The notes: generated from the sequence alone by a model not told the origin. Numbered from the stretch's first letter, positions 1 through 8,103 are shown. The stretch: DNA of 64,000 nt from Janthinobacterium saanense (GCF_014200675.1 NZ_JACHCI010000006.1:77931-141930); one strand, 5' to 3'. Numbers and translations: made by a program.

Positions 1-2446
1 GTTGACGACCGTAATGCCAGTGGCCGCCGTGGCGCCGAAAGTGACTGCCGTCGTGCCGGTGAAGTTCGTACCGTTGATGGTCACGCTGGTGCCGCCCGTG
101 GCGGGGCCAGAGGTAGGCGAAATACTGCTTACCGTAGGCGCCGCTACATAGGTGAACTGGTCTGCAGCGCTGGTGGCGCTGGTGCCGCCTGGCGTGGTAA
201 TTCTTACGTCCACCGTGCCCGTGCCGGCAGGCGCCGTTGCCGTAATCTGCGTGGCGTTGACGACTGTAATGCCAGTGGCCGCCGTGGCGCCGAAAGTGAC
301 CGCCGTCGTGCCGGTGAAGTTCGTACCGTTGATAGTCACGCTGGTGCCGCCGGTGGCGGGACCAGAGGTGGGCGAAATACTGCTTACCGTAGGCGCTGCT
401 ACATAGGTGAACTGGTCTGCCGCGCTGGTGGCGCTGGTGCCGCCTGGCGTGGTAATTCTTACATCCACCGTGCCCGTGCCGGCAGGTGCGGTTGCGGTAA
501 TCTGCGTGGCGTTGACGACCGTAATGCCAGTGGCCGCCGTGGCGCCGAAAGTGACTGCCGTCGTGCCGGTGAAATTCGTGCCATTGATGGTCACGCTGGT
601 GCCGCCGGTGGCAGGACCAGAGGTGGGCGAAATACTGCTTACCGTCGGTGCCGCCACATACGTGAACTGGTCGGCAGCGCTGGTGGCGCTGGTGCCGCCT
701 GGGGTGGTAATTCTTACATCCACCGTGCCCGTGCCGGCAGGCGCCGTTGCCGTAATCTGCGTGGCGTTGACGACTGTAATGCCAGTGGCCGCCGTGGCGC
801 CGAAAGTGACTGCCGTCGTGCCGGTGAAGTTCGTACCGTTGATGGTCACGCTGGTGCCGCCGGTGGCAGGACCAGAGGTGGGCGAAATACTGCTTACCGT
901 CGGTGCTGCTACGTAGGTGAACTGGTCGGCAGCGCTGGTGGCGCTGGTGCCGCCGGCGGTGATGACGGTGATATCCACCGTACCAATACCGGCAGGCGCG
1001 GTTGCCGTAATTTGCGTAGCGCTATTGACTGTAAAGCTGCTGGCATTGCTGGCACCAAAACGCACAGCCCCCGCCCCTGTCAGATTGGTACCGGTGATGA
1101 CCACGCTGGCACCACCCGCAGCTAAGCCCGTGGCAGGTGAAATAGCACTCACCGTCGGCGCCGCCAGATACGTGAACTGGTCGGCAGCGCTGGTGGCGCT
1201 GGTGCCGCCTGGGGTGGTAATTCTTACATCCACCGTGCCCGTGCCGGCAGGCGCCGTTGCCGTAATCTGCGTGGCGTTGACGACCGTAATGCCAGTGGCC
1301 GCCGTGGCGCCGAAAGTGACTGCCGTCGTGCCGGTGAAGTTCGTACCGTTGATGGTCACGCTGGTGCCGCCTGTGGCGGGGCCAGAGGTGGGCGAAATAC
1401 TGCTTACCGTCGGTGCTGCTACATAGGTGAACTGATCGGCAGCGCTGGTGGCGCTGGTGCCGCCTGGCGTGGTAATTCTTACGTCCACCGTGCCAGTGCC
1501 GGCAGGCGCCGTTGCCGTAATCTGCGTGGCGTTGACGACTGTAATGCCAGTGGCCGCCGTGGCGCCGAAAGTGACTGCCGTCGTGCCGGTGAAGTTCGTG
1601 CCATTGATGGTCACGCTGGTGCCGCCGGTGGCGGGACCAGAGGTGGGCGAAATACTCGTTACCGTCGGCGCCGCCACATACGTGAACTGGTCTGCCGCGC
1701 TGGTGGCGCTGGTGCCGCCTGGGGTGGTAATTCTTACGTCCACCGTGCCCGTTCCGGCAGGCGCCGTTGCCGTAATCTGCGTGGCGTTGACGACCGTAAT
1801 GCCAGTGGCCGCCGTGGCGCCGAAAGTGACCGCCGTCGTGCCGGTGAAATTCGTGCCATTGATGGTCACGCTGGTGCCGCCGGTGGCAGGGCCAGAGGTG
1901 GGCGAAATACTGCTTACCGTCGGTGCTGCTACGTAGGTGAACTGGTCGGCAGCGCTGGTGGCGCTGGTGCCGCCTGGCGTGGTAATTCTTACATCCACCG
2001 TGCCCGTGCCGGCAGGCGCCGTTGCCGTAATCTGCGTGGCGCTGACGACCGTAATGCCAGTGGCCGCCGTGGCGCCGAAAGTGACTGCCGTCGTGCCGGT
2101 GAAGTTCGTACCGTTGATAGTCACGCTGGTGCCGCCGGTGGCGGGGCCAGAGGTGGGCGAAATACTGCTTACCGTCGGTGCTGCTACGTAGGTGAACTGG
2201 TCTGCCGCGCTGGTGGTGCTGGTACCGCCAGCGGTAGTCACCCGGACATCTATCGTACCCGTACCTGCGGGCGCAGTGGCCGTAATTTGCGTGGCGCTAT
2301 TGACAGTAAAGCCGGTGGCATTGGTCGCGCCAAAACGCACGGCTGTCGCACCCGTCAGATTGGTACCGGTGATGATCACGCTGGTGCCGCCGGTGGTAGG
2401 GCCAGAGGTGGGGGAAATGCTGCTTACCGTGGGAATAGGCAAAGCA
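1..2446 (-). repeat. Tandem 255-bp repeats encoding 85-residue IPT/TIG domains
   Basis: Unit boundaries recur every 255 bp at 152, 407, 662, 917, 1172, 1427, 1682, 1937 and 2192, giving nine full units and one partial unit at the left edge. Most units differ by only scattered single bases. Two are clearly diverged: 2192-2446 (the first domain in protein order) and 917-1171, which sits inside the homogeneous block. The repeat length is an exact multiple of three, so gain or loss of a unit keeps the frame. Confidence 0.95.
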
Positions 2447-3450
2447 TTGATCGTCATACTGATACTGATCGTTTTGGCATAAGGGCCGCCACCACCCGTG
2501 CTATCCGTGGATTTCAGGACAAAATTGAAAGTACCTGTGGCCGTCGGCGTCCCCGACAACAGGCCGCTGGCCGACAAGTTCAAGCCCGTCGGCAAAGTAC
2601 CCGATTCCACCACATAGGTGTAGGCAGAAGTACCGCCACTGGTGCTGAATTGCTGGCTATACGCCTGTGACACGGCACCGGCGGGTGGACTTGCTGGCGT
2701 AATTACCAGCACAGGCGCGGCTACCGTAAATGAATAATTTTTGGTGGTGGTAAGCGCTGTCGGCGTGGTCGAATCCGTGATCTGCGCTCCAAACACGAAC
2801 ACACCAGTCGATGTCGGCGTGCCGGAAATGACACCAGCGGTCGATAAAGTCATGCCTGTCGGCAAGGTAGAAGATAGCGTATATGTATACGGCGCAACGC
2901 CGCCGGTGGAACTTATGGTCTGGTTATAACTCACACCAACCACGGGAGCGGGCAAGCTGGCTGGCGTCACCGTGATGGGGCTTGATGGCGGCAGAATGGT
3001 CACGGTAAAAATGATATCGCCAGCCAGGTCGTCCCTGAGCGTAAAAGTATCGGAGGTCGCTCCGTCGCCATTATTGGTATAAAAAACGATGCCATCGCCA
3101 TTGCCGGCGACGTTGGGGATACTGCCATGCGAAGGCGGCACTGGCATGCCCGTAAAGCCGAACGGCGAACATCCGGATTGGTCTATCGTGTGGGTGCCGC
3201 CTGACGCCACCGTGAAGCTCTGGTTGGGCGGACACTCCGTGCTGGGCCCAGCCTGCGCCGGACTGGCGCCCAAGGCCAGCATCAGCAGGCATAACCAGCC
3301 CAGAAGTCTTATTGAACTGGACTGTAGTTTTGCCGTTAGGCCGACGCCGCCTACCCCGGCGCCTATTATTTGCTGTCGATGCAATGCAGGGGAAAAACGA
3401 GAAAAAAACCTAATCAACCGATGAGATAGACCGTTGACAAAAAATAACAT
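1..3450 (-). CDS. Large secreted Ig-like / IPT-TIG repeat protein (3' end beyond window)
   Basis: The frame is open from an ATG at 3450 to the left edge (1150 codons, no stop), so only the N-terminal part is visible. A GGGGA ribosome site lies about 8 bases before the ATG. A long basic leader (about 48 residues) precedes a hydrophobic stretch ending in ASPAQA, which reads as an extended signal peptide. Then come a Cys-containing region (about residues 70-130), two putative-Ig (He_PIG-like) domains with the LPTGLxLSxxGxxSGTPT pattern (about 150-330), and from about residue 335 at least nine complete 85-residue IPT/TIG domains (SPTSGPxTGGTSVTIxGTN type). Family knowledge: such modules form stalks of surface or secreted adhesins and enzymes. 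The functional C-terminus and any anchor are outside the window. It diverges from the tail-collar genes. Exported and repetitive: near certain; adhesin role: inference. Confidence 0.85.
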   Translation of the reverse strand, partial: MLFFVNGLSHRLIRFFSRFSPALHRQQIIGAGVGGVGLTAKLQSSSIRLLGWLCLLMLALGASPAQAGPSTECPPNQSFTVASGGTHTIDQSGCSPFGFTGMPVPPSHGSIPNVAGNGDGIVFYTNNGDGATSDTFTLRDDLAGDIIFTVTILPPSSPITVTPASLPAPVVGVSYNQTISSTGGVAPYTYTLSSTLPTGMTLSTAGVISGTPTSTGVFVFGAQITDSTTPTALTTTKNYSFTVAAPVLVITPASPPAGAVSQAYSQQFSTSGGTSAYTYVVESGTLPTGLNLSASGLLSGTPTATGTFNFVLKSTDSTGGGGPYAKTISISMTINALPIPTVSSISPTSGPTTGGTSVIITGTNLTGATAVRFGATNATGFTVNSATQITATAPAGTGTIDVRVTTAGGTSTTSAADQFTYVAAPTVSSISPTSGPATGGTSVTINGTNFTGTTAVTFGATAATGITVVSATQITATAPAGTGTVDVRITTPGGTSATSAADQFTYVAAPTVSSISPTSGPATGGTSVTINGTNFTGTTAVTFGATAATGITVVNATQITATAPAGTGTVDVRITTPGGTSATSAADQFTYVAAPTVTSISPTSGPATGGTSVTINGTNFTGTTAVTFGATAATGITVVNATQITATAPAGTGTVDVRITTPGGTSATSAADQFTYVAAPTVSSISPTSGPATGGTSVTINGTNFTGTTAVTFGATAATGITVVNATQITATAPAGTGTVDVRITTPGGTSATSAADQFTYLAAPTVSAISPATGLAAGGASVVITGTNLTGAGAVRFGASNASSFTVNSATQITATAPAGIGTVDITVITAGGTSATSAADQFTYVAAPTVSSISPTSGPATGGTSVTINGTNFTGTTAVTFGATAATGITVVNATQITATAPAGTGTVDVRITTPGGTSATSAADQFTYVAAPTVSSISPTSGPATGGTSVTINGTNFTGTTAVTFGATAATGITVVNATQITATAPAGTGTVDVRITTPGGTSATSAADQFTYVAAPTVSSISPTSGPATGGTSVTINGTNFTGTTAVTFGATAATGITVVNATQITATAPAGTGTVDVRITTPGGTSATSAADQFTYVAAPTVSSISPTSGPATGGTSVTINGTNFTGTTAVTFGATAATGITVVN

Positions 3451-3544
3451 TATTTCCCCGCACAGAGATTTTTAAAACGAAATTGAGTAGGAATCCACAT
3501 CACAAACGATGCCAAAAACATACATTTTAGTGAGGCAACAAATA

Positions 3545-3573
3545 TTGACGCTTGCCGTATGTCAACGTATGCT
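3545..3573 (+). promoter_or_regulatory. Candidate sigma-70 promoter for the tail-collar genes
   Basis: TTGACG at 3545-3550 and TATGCT at 3568-3573 are separated by 17 bases, close to consensus. The site lies about 120 bases before the first tail-collar ATG, inside the 241-base divergent intergenic region. The leader would be about 110 nt. Predicted from sequence only. Confidence 0.5.
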
Positions 3574-3691
3574 ACCTTGCATAGCCAATAAAGCAATAAA
3601 AAAAAGGAGACTACCTAAAAAACAACAATGTTAAGAAATTGGAAATGTAAAAATCCCACCGGTAATTTCACTTCAACCCTGGAGAACGACA

Positions 3692-4225
3692 ATGGCTGAT
3701 GTTTATGTCGGACAAATAATGATGAGCGGATTTGGCTTTGCGCCGCGAGGTTTTGCCGCCTGTAACGGGCAAATACTGCCTATTAACCAGAATCAAGCCC
3801 TGTTTGCGCTGCTGGGAACGTACTATGGCGGCAACGGTTCAACCACCTTTGGATTGCCTAATTTACAAGGATCTGTACCGATCCATACGGGTCCGTCGGT
3901 CGACCCACAATGGCAGCCCACTACCTATCCCATTGGTAGTCGTGCCGGCGTTGAAGCTGTCACCTTGACAGTGACCCAGATTCCTGCGCATACGCATACA
4001 GCCACAGCCCTGAGCACGGCGGCGACCCTGAAGAATCCCAACAACGCACTATTTGCCGACAGTGGTACGGAAGCCATTTATGGCAGTGCCACTGGCCCCA
4101 AGGTGACGCTGGCCAGCCAGACCCTGGGACTGACGGGCGGCAACCTGCCGCATCCGAATATGCAGCCATTCCGCGTCATCAATTTCTCCATCGCCTTGAA
4201 CGGCATCTTCCCTAGCCGCAACTAA
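3692..4225 (+). CDS. Phage tail-collar domain protein (MdpB-like), paralogue 1
   Basis: 177 residues starting at an ATG preceded by GGAG (spacing about 8). The N-terminal 60 residues are a tail-collar domain: GFAPRGFAACNGQ, then ALFALLGTYYGGNGSTTFGLPNLQG, the pattern of short tail-fibre proteins and of the microcystin-dependent protein family (COG4675 type). The C-terminal half has the usual PHPNMQPFRVINFSIALNG ending. There is no signal peptide. It is the first of three tandem paralogues of identical length, with no capsid, sheath or baseplate gene nearby, so this is not an ordinary prophage tail module. Family members outside phages are poorly understood. Family assignment is secure; the cellular role is unknown. 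Confidence 0.88.
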   Translation: MADVYVGQIMMSGFGFAPRGFAACNGQILPINQNQALFALLGTYYGGNGSTTFGLPNLQGSVPIHTGPSVDPQWQPTTYPIGSRAGVEAVTLTVTQIPAHTHTATALSTAATLKNPNNALFADSGTEAIYGSATGPKVTLASQTLGLTGGNLPHPNMQPFRVINFSIALNGIFPSRN

Positions 4226-4248
4226 AGCCACCACTCCAGGAGATAGCT

Positions 4249-4782
4249 ATGAGCACACCTTATATAGGCGAGATCCGCCTGTTTGCCTTTGCGCGCATTC
4301 CCAATGGCTGGCTGGCCTGCGATGGCAGCCTGGTATCGATTGCCAACAATGAAACCCTGTTCACCTTGATCGGCACCACCTACGGCGGTGATGGCGTCAA
4401 CACCTTTGGCGTGCCGGACCTGCGCGGCCAGGTTCCCCTGCACCAAGGCACGGGGCCACAACTGACGGCGCGGGTACTGGGCCAGAATGGCGGCACCGAG
4501 CAGGTCACCCTGCTGGGAACCCAGCTAGCGCAGCATACGCATGGGTTTAATGTGACCAGTACAGTGGCCACTGCCTCTACTCCGGCAGCAACCCTGCTGC
4601 TAGCGGCCCCGGCCAATAACGACAAGATGTATACCAGCAGCCTGGCTGGCCTCACCTCTTATTCACTGTCGCAGGCTGCAGTCACTTACACCGGCGGCAA
4701 CCAGCCACACGACAATACGATGCCAACCCTGACTGCATCCTTTTGTATCGCCGGGGTAGGTATTTATCCGTCGCAGCAATAA
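4249..4782 (+). CDS. Phage tail-collar domain protein (MdpB-like), paralogue 2
   Basis: 177 residues, 23 bases after paralogue 1 and preceded by CAGGAG, so probably co-transcribed. The N-terminal collar domain reads IPNGWLACDGS, then TLFTLIGTTYGGDGVNTFGVPDLRGQVPLHQG. The C-terminal half contains a Thr/Ala-rich linker and ends in NTMPTLTASFCIAGVGIYPS. The protein matches paralogues 1 and 3 in length and domain plan but differs through most of its sequence, so the triplication is old. No export signal is seen. Function unknown. Confidence 0.88.
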   Translation: MSTPYIGEIRLFAFARIPNGWLACDGSLVSIANNETLFTLIGTTYGGDGVNTFGVPDLRGQVPLHQGTGPQLTARVLGQNGGTEQVTLLGTQLAQHTHGFNVTSTVATASTPAATLLLAAPANNDKMYTSSLAGLTSYSLSQAAVTYTGGNQPHDNTMPTLTASFCIAGVGIYPSQQ

Positions 4783-4851
4783 CAGCTTCCGTGCAAGCAG
4801 AGCACCACTACAGGTGCGCATTGCCAACCAAACTGACCAGGAGAACCTATC

Positions 4852-5385
4852 GTGACAACACCATTCCTCGGCGAAATACAAGTCTTTGGCTTCAACTTTG
4901 CCCCGGCCGGCTGGGCCAGCTGTAACGGCGCCACCCTGCAAATACGCCAATATACCGCCCTGTTTTCATTGATCGGCACGCAATATGGCGGCGATGGCGT
5001 AAACACCTTCCAATTGCCCAACTTCACGGGACGCGCTCCCTGTAGCCAGGGTCAGGGGCCGGCCCTGACAGCGCGCACTATCGGCGATACATTTGGAAGT
5101 GAAAGCGTGCAACTCGATCTGACGCAAATTCCCAACCACACCCATCAGCTCACGGTGGAGCGTCAACCGAATACGACTTTGCAGCACAATGTTCCATTGA
5201 CGAATGATGGCTTGATTACCATCGGTGGCACGAATACCTTCCTGCCGACAACCACCCCTACCACCACGTTTGCGCCCGCGGCGATCTCTCCTGTGGGCGG
5301 CAATCAGGCACACGAAAATCGTCAACCGCTGCTGGCGTTGAATTTCTGCATCGCCCTGCAGGGTGACTTTCCTGCATTTGGCTAA
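4852..5385 (+). CDS. Phage tail-collar domain protein (MdpB-like), paralogue 3
   Basis: 177 residues starting at ATG or GTG near 4852 after CAGGAG. It has the same plan as its two neighbours: FAPAGWASCNGATLQI, ALFSLIGTQYGGDGVNTFQLPNFTGRAPCSQG, and a C-terminal GGNQAHENRQPLLALNFCIALQG segment. It is the last gene of the three-gene set and is followed after 60 bases by the convergent DUF6916 gene. Three exactly equal lengths suggest that the proteins assemble together or interchange; that is inference. Confidence 0.88.
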   Translation: MTTPFLGEIQVFGFNFAPAGWASCNGATLQIRQYTALFSLIGTQYGGDGVNTFQLPNFTGRAPCSQGQGPALTARTIGDTFGSESVQLDLTQIPNHTHQLTVERQPNTTLQHNVPLTNDGLITIGGTNTFLPTTTPTTTFAPAAISPVGGNQAHENRQPLLALNFCIALQGDFPAFG

Positions 5386-5445
5386 TTGCGTGCATCAAGG
5401 AACAGGCGATACCATCGCGGTATTTGCCTGGTCCGCCCCCTCGCC

Positions 5446-5736
5446 CTAATTGAACACTGCCTGATACAGGAAGCCGTGACTGTCGCGTGCTACTGGCACC
5501 AGAAAAATACCCATTACACCCAGCACGGCATGCTGCATCTGGAAGATCTTCTGCTCAAACAGAATCGCTGAACTATTGTGAAACAGCAAGCTGAACGGCA
5601 CGCGCTGCATGGCCTCCGGCGTTGCCCCCTGCAGCGGGCCTGCTTCCAGTAAAACAAAAGCAGCGTTATCGTCGCTGAGCGAAATAAAACTATCGTTGAC
5701 GCACTCGGCAAAATGTTCCAGGGTAAGAAAAGTCAT
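5446..5736 (-). CDS. DUF6916-like small protein
   Basis: 96 residues; the start ATG at 5736 follows GGAATA. The sequence shows LEHFAECVNDSF, PFSLLFHNSS, FEQKIFQMQHAVLGVMGIFLVPVARD and a final AVFN, which I recognise as the pattern of the small DUF6916 family often found beside tail-collar genes. There is no signal peptide or membrane helix. It faces the three collar genes and may serve them as a chaperone or partner, but only proximity supports that. Confidence 0.7.
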   Translation of the reverse strand: MTFLTLEHFAECVNDSFISLSDDNAAFVLLEAGPLQGATPEAMQRVPFSLLFHNSSAILFEQKIFQMQHAVLGVMGIFLVPVARDSHGFLYQAVFN

Positions 5737-5862
5737 TATTCCAGGCGTTCCATGCGATAAGGGGATTATGGTTAATGCAATGTTTATTCTAAGTGATGGT
5801 GCATCAACTGCATAGCAACTTTCGATGCAAAGCGGCCTGTGCCACCGCGATCGAAATTACAT

Positions 5863-6021
5863 CGTCATGACCGTCTGGTCGATCTTTCGGTGTGCATTGC
5901 CGCTAAAGCAACGCTGCTTGATGAAATGCCGGCCCAGAAGGTCGCCACATCAGAACTGGGACGCCGCCTTGACTCAACGCCGCAAAGCGCAGCACGCCTG
6001 AGCAATTTACCTTCCGCTACC
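5863..6021 (+). pseudogene. HicB-type antitoxin relic (C-terminal HTH part only)
   Basis: The translated segment reads DRLVDLSVCIAAKATLLDEM, then PAQKVATSELGRRLD and QSAARLSNL. It aligns with the C-terminal half of the broken HicB-like gene at 7528-7960 (LLFNEMLAQKVSASELG, QTAARLSNL). The N-terminal partial RNase-H-fold half of HicB is missing, no toxin gene precedes it, and the similarity ends as the frame runs into the 3' end of the DUF3011 gene on the other strand. Best read as a dead fragment. Confidence 0.6.
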
Positions 6022-6654
6022 CTGGCGTTCGAAGCGCAACTGGCGCGAGGTATCTGACTGGTCCGTGGCCAGAAATCCATCGGCCTGCGGTTCGATACGA
6101 AAGCGTGCGTTGCCAATGTACATGGCGTTATCCTGCAAGCTGCCCGACTGCACTTCACCGCGGCTATAGGTGGACAGCCGGCCATCTGCCTGCACCGTGA
6201 GCTTCACCATCGCCTTTTGACGGCTATCGAAAGCGGAAAACTCGCCCGCATTCCAGCGCTGCACTTCGCGCGGCTGCGATGGCGGATTCTCTTGCTGCGC
6301 CTTGTTATTGGCATTGGCGGCCATCGCGGCGATGACCGCCAGGCCGACCACGCCCACCGCAATCGCGGCTTTCTTGTCGCTATCCTTGTCGCGCCCCACC
6401 CGGAATTGAGCGGAACATCCCCTGTCGACCCACACGCCCCGGTTTTCATAACCCCAGCTACGGCCTTCCCGGCATTGATTGTTGGAAAACTCCCTGACCA
6501 GCTTCACTTCTCCATCCGTATCGGCGCGACAAAAATTGTAGCGCCCGCGCTCACTCTCGCAATTGACCTTATCCGACGCCATCGCAGGAAACGGCACCCA
6601 TGCCATGGCAGCGATCAGCACACTGCTGACCGAACGACGCAATACAGTATTCAT
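6007..6654 (-). CDS. DUF3011-domain exported protein
   Basis: I place the start at the ATG at 6654 (215 residues) rather than at longer in-frame options, because the signal peptide then begins correctly (MNTVLRRSVSSVLIAAMAWV, cleavage after AMA). Residues about 30-90 form a DUF3011 module: VNCESERGRYNFC, spaced Cys residues, WGYENRGVWVDRGCSAQF. A hydrophobic segment AAIAVGVVGLAVIAAMAA follows at about residues 100-117 and probably anchors it in the inner membrane. A small beta-rich domain (about 130-215) ends the protein. Function unknown. Its 3' end overlaps the antitoxin relic on the opposite strand. Confidence 0.75.
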   Translation of the reverse strand: MNTVLRRSVSSVLIAAMAWVPFPAMASDKVNCESERGRYNFCRADTDGEVKLVREFSNNQCREGRSWGYENRGVWVDRGCSAQFRVGRDKDSDKKAAIAVGVVGLAVIAAMAANANNKAQQENPPSQPREVQRWNAGEFSAFDSRQKAMVKLTVQADGRLSTYSRGEVQSGSLQDNAMYIGNARFRIEPQADGFLATDQSDTSRQLRFERQGSGR

Positions 6655-6822
6655 AAAAATCCAGGTAGTTGACGCCAGAACTCGGCTTGTACCCGGAGAA
6701 TACCACAAAGGTTTTATTTCTACCACTATGGTATATTTAAATTCTTTGTGGTTGTAATTAGTCACCGGTTTGGAAGGTTCGAACTCAGGATTTGCCCGAA
6801 GGCGGCATGCTCACCTCAAATA

Positions 6823-6873
6823 TTTACACAAAAATTACACAAAAATATGGTTTTTGTGTAATTTGTGTGTAAA
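6823..6873. promoter_or_regulatory. Palindromic operator upstream of hicAB
   Basis: A 23-base left arm (6823-6845, TTTACACAAAAATTACACAA...) and a 23-base right arm (6851-6873) are reverse complements at 22 of 23 positions around a 5-base centre. It ends 9 bases before the hicA ATG. HicB antitoxins with ribbon-helix-helix domains bind such palindromes to autorepress, so this is very likely the hicAB operator. It is unusually long for one dimer and may hold two overlapping sites. Confidence 0.75.
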
Positions 6874-6882
6874 ATTCACTGC

Positions 6883-7065
6883 ATGGACAGCGCAGGGGTC
6901 ATCAAGCAACTCCAGTCCGAAGGATGGGAACACGTTTCCACGCGTGGCAGCCATCACAAGTATCGCAACCCTAAAACTGGTAGATGGGTGATCGTTCCAC
7001 ACCCGAAGAAAGACCTGCCGATAGGCACAGTCAACTCGATACTGAAACAAGCTCAATTGAAGTGA
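6883..7065 (+). CDS. hicA: HicA mRNA-interferase toxin
   Basis: 60 residues from the ATG at 6883 (MDSAGVIKQLQSEGW). The double-stranded-RNA-binding-like HicA fold is clear: GSHHKYRNPKTGRWVIVPHPKKDLPIGTVNSILKQA, including the catalytic His in the GSHHKY motif. Family role: ribosome-independent mRNA cleavage, neutralised by HicB. The gene is the first of a two-gene operon behind a large palindrome, with hicB starting 8 bases after its stop. A longer in-frame start 18 bases upstream lies too close to the palindrome to be preferred. Confidence 0.9.
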   Translation: MDSAGVIKQLQSEGWEHVSTRGSHHKYRNPKTGRWVIVPHPKKDLPIGTVNSILKQAQLK

Positions 7066-7073
7066 GACCGCAC

Positions 7074-7457
7074 ATGTTATATCCGCTCTACGTATGGAAA
7101 GACGCCAACAGCGCCTATGGCGCTGCGTTTCCAGATCTGCCTGGGGTCAACACTGCCGCCGACGATCTGCATGATCTCAACAAGGCCGCACAGGAAGCCG
7201 TCGAAACGATGTATGAAGGAGAGGCAAATATTCCTGCTGCATCCGACATTGGAAAATGGATGAGCGATCCCGATTACGCCGATGGTTTCTGGATGCTGGT
7301 GGAGATCGACCTGTCGAAAGTCAACACCAAGCCGGTACGCCTGAATATCTCCCTGCCGGAAAGCCTGCTGCGCGATATCGACCGGTACGCCAAATCCCGC
7401 CACCTCACACGCTCAGGGTTCCTGGCGCAGGCGGCCATGAAGGCGATGGCGGAGTAG
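7074..7457 (+). CDS. hicB: HicB antitoxin with ribbon-helix-helix domain
   Basis: 127 residues; the start ATG at 7074 lies 8 bases after the hicA stop. Residues 1-80 are the partial RNase-H-like HicB fold (YPLYVWKDANSAYGAAFPDLPGV, AQEAVETMYEG). Residues about 85-125 form a ribbon-helix-helix DNA-binding domain (VRLNISLPESLLRDIDRYAK, LTRSGFLAQAAM). This fits an antitoxin that binds HicA and also represses its own operon. It differs in C-terminal domain type from the helix-turn-helix HicB relics on either side. Confidence 0.9.
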   Translation: MLYPLYVWKDANSAYGAAFPDLPGVNTAADDLHDLNKAAQEAVETMYEGEANIPAASDIGKWMSDPDYADGFWMLVEIDLSKVNTKPVRLNISLPESLLRDIDRYAKSRHLTRSGFLAQAAMKAMAE

Positions 7458-7527
7458 CGCGCTGGCGGCAAGCGGGGGACTAAAGAAATAGGATGCTTGT
7501 CGCAAGCTCTGGCGCTCAAAGGAGCGG

Positions 7528-7960
7528 CTGAGATACCCTGCAACTTTCACACCTGATCCTGACGGCGGCTATGTGATCACATTCCGCGACATCCCCGAAG
7601 CCATCACACAAGGCGATGACAAAGCCGAAGCCATCTTCATGGCACACGACGCGCTACGCGAGGTGATGGGAGGTGATGGGTTTCTACTTTGATGAAAAAC
7701 GGCTGGTGCCACTGCCACCAGAAGCCCAGCATGACGAGCGCATGAGCGATCTTCCCATCAGCGTTACCGCCACAGTGCTGCTGTTCAATGAAATGCTGGC
7801 TCAGAAGGTCAGCGCATCCGAATTGGGGAGCTGCCTTGGAATAACAAAACAAACCGCAGCGCGCCTCTCCAATTTGGAACAGGCGACCAGGATCGATCAG
7901 ATCGATGCTGGGCTACAGGCGCTGGGGAAACGGTGGGTGCTGGATGTGGCTGCCGCGTAG
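7528..7960 (+). pseudogene. HicB-type antitoxin (HTH class) broken by a 10-bp duplication
   Basis: Reading from CTG at 7528 gives RYPATFTPDPDGGYVITFRD, then ITQGDDKAEAIFMAHDALREVMG, the HicB N-terminal domain. The frame then stops at 7690. The second half (GFYFDEKRLVPLPPEAQ, LLFNEMLAQKVSASELG, ALGKRWVLDV) continues one frame over from about 7673 to 7960. The junction is a perfect tandem duplication of AGGTGATGGG at 7661-7680; removing one copy restores a frame of about 140 residues, the normal HicB length. The start codon also appears to be CTG instead of ATG, and no toxin gene lies just upstream. Two lesions argue for a real pseudogene, though a sequencing error in the duplication cannot be excluded. 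Confidence 0.75.
7661..7680 (+). repeat. 10-bp tandem duplication causing a frameshift
   Basis: AGGTGATGGG occurs twice in direct succession. The second copy shifts the HicB-like frame by +1. See the pseudogene entry covering this position. Confidence 0.9.
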
Positions 7961-8103
7961 TGCCAGTCCTTCCACTCTTTATGTCCGCACCGTTCAGCCG
8001 CTATCGACGACCATTCAGACTAGCTAACCAAATATGATTGCTAAGCCCGTGTCTGAATGGCAGAACTGGCCCCAGCTCCGTGCTTACTTTTAATGCATGT
8101 GTC

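Noticed and set aside
1-2446. Possible CRISPR or other non-coding repeat array
   Set aside because: Units are 255 bp, contiguous, without spacers, and code for a known domain in frame.
152-2482. Plus-strand Val/Pro-rich frames of 84-169 codons repeated every 255 bp
   Set aside because: They are antisense images of the IPT/TIG repeats; the minus frame is continuous, has a signal peptide and domain pattern, while the plus frames start with GTG at repeat boundaries.
3628-3699. 23-codon leader peptide overlapping the first tail-collar gene
   Set aside because: Its nearest ribosome site (GGAG at 3606) is about 18 bases away, too far, and the peptide has no recognisable features.
3692-5736. Prophage
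   Set aside because: Only tail-collar-type genes and DUF6916 are present; no structural, lysis or replication genes in the flanks.
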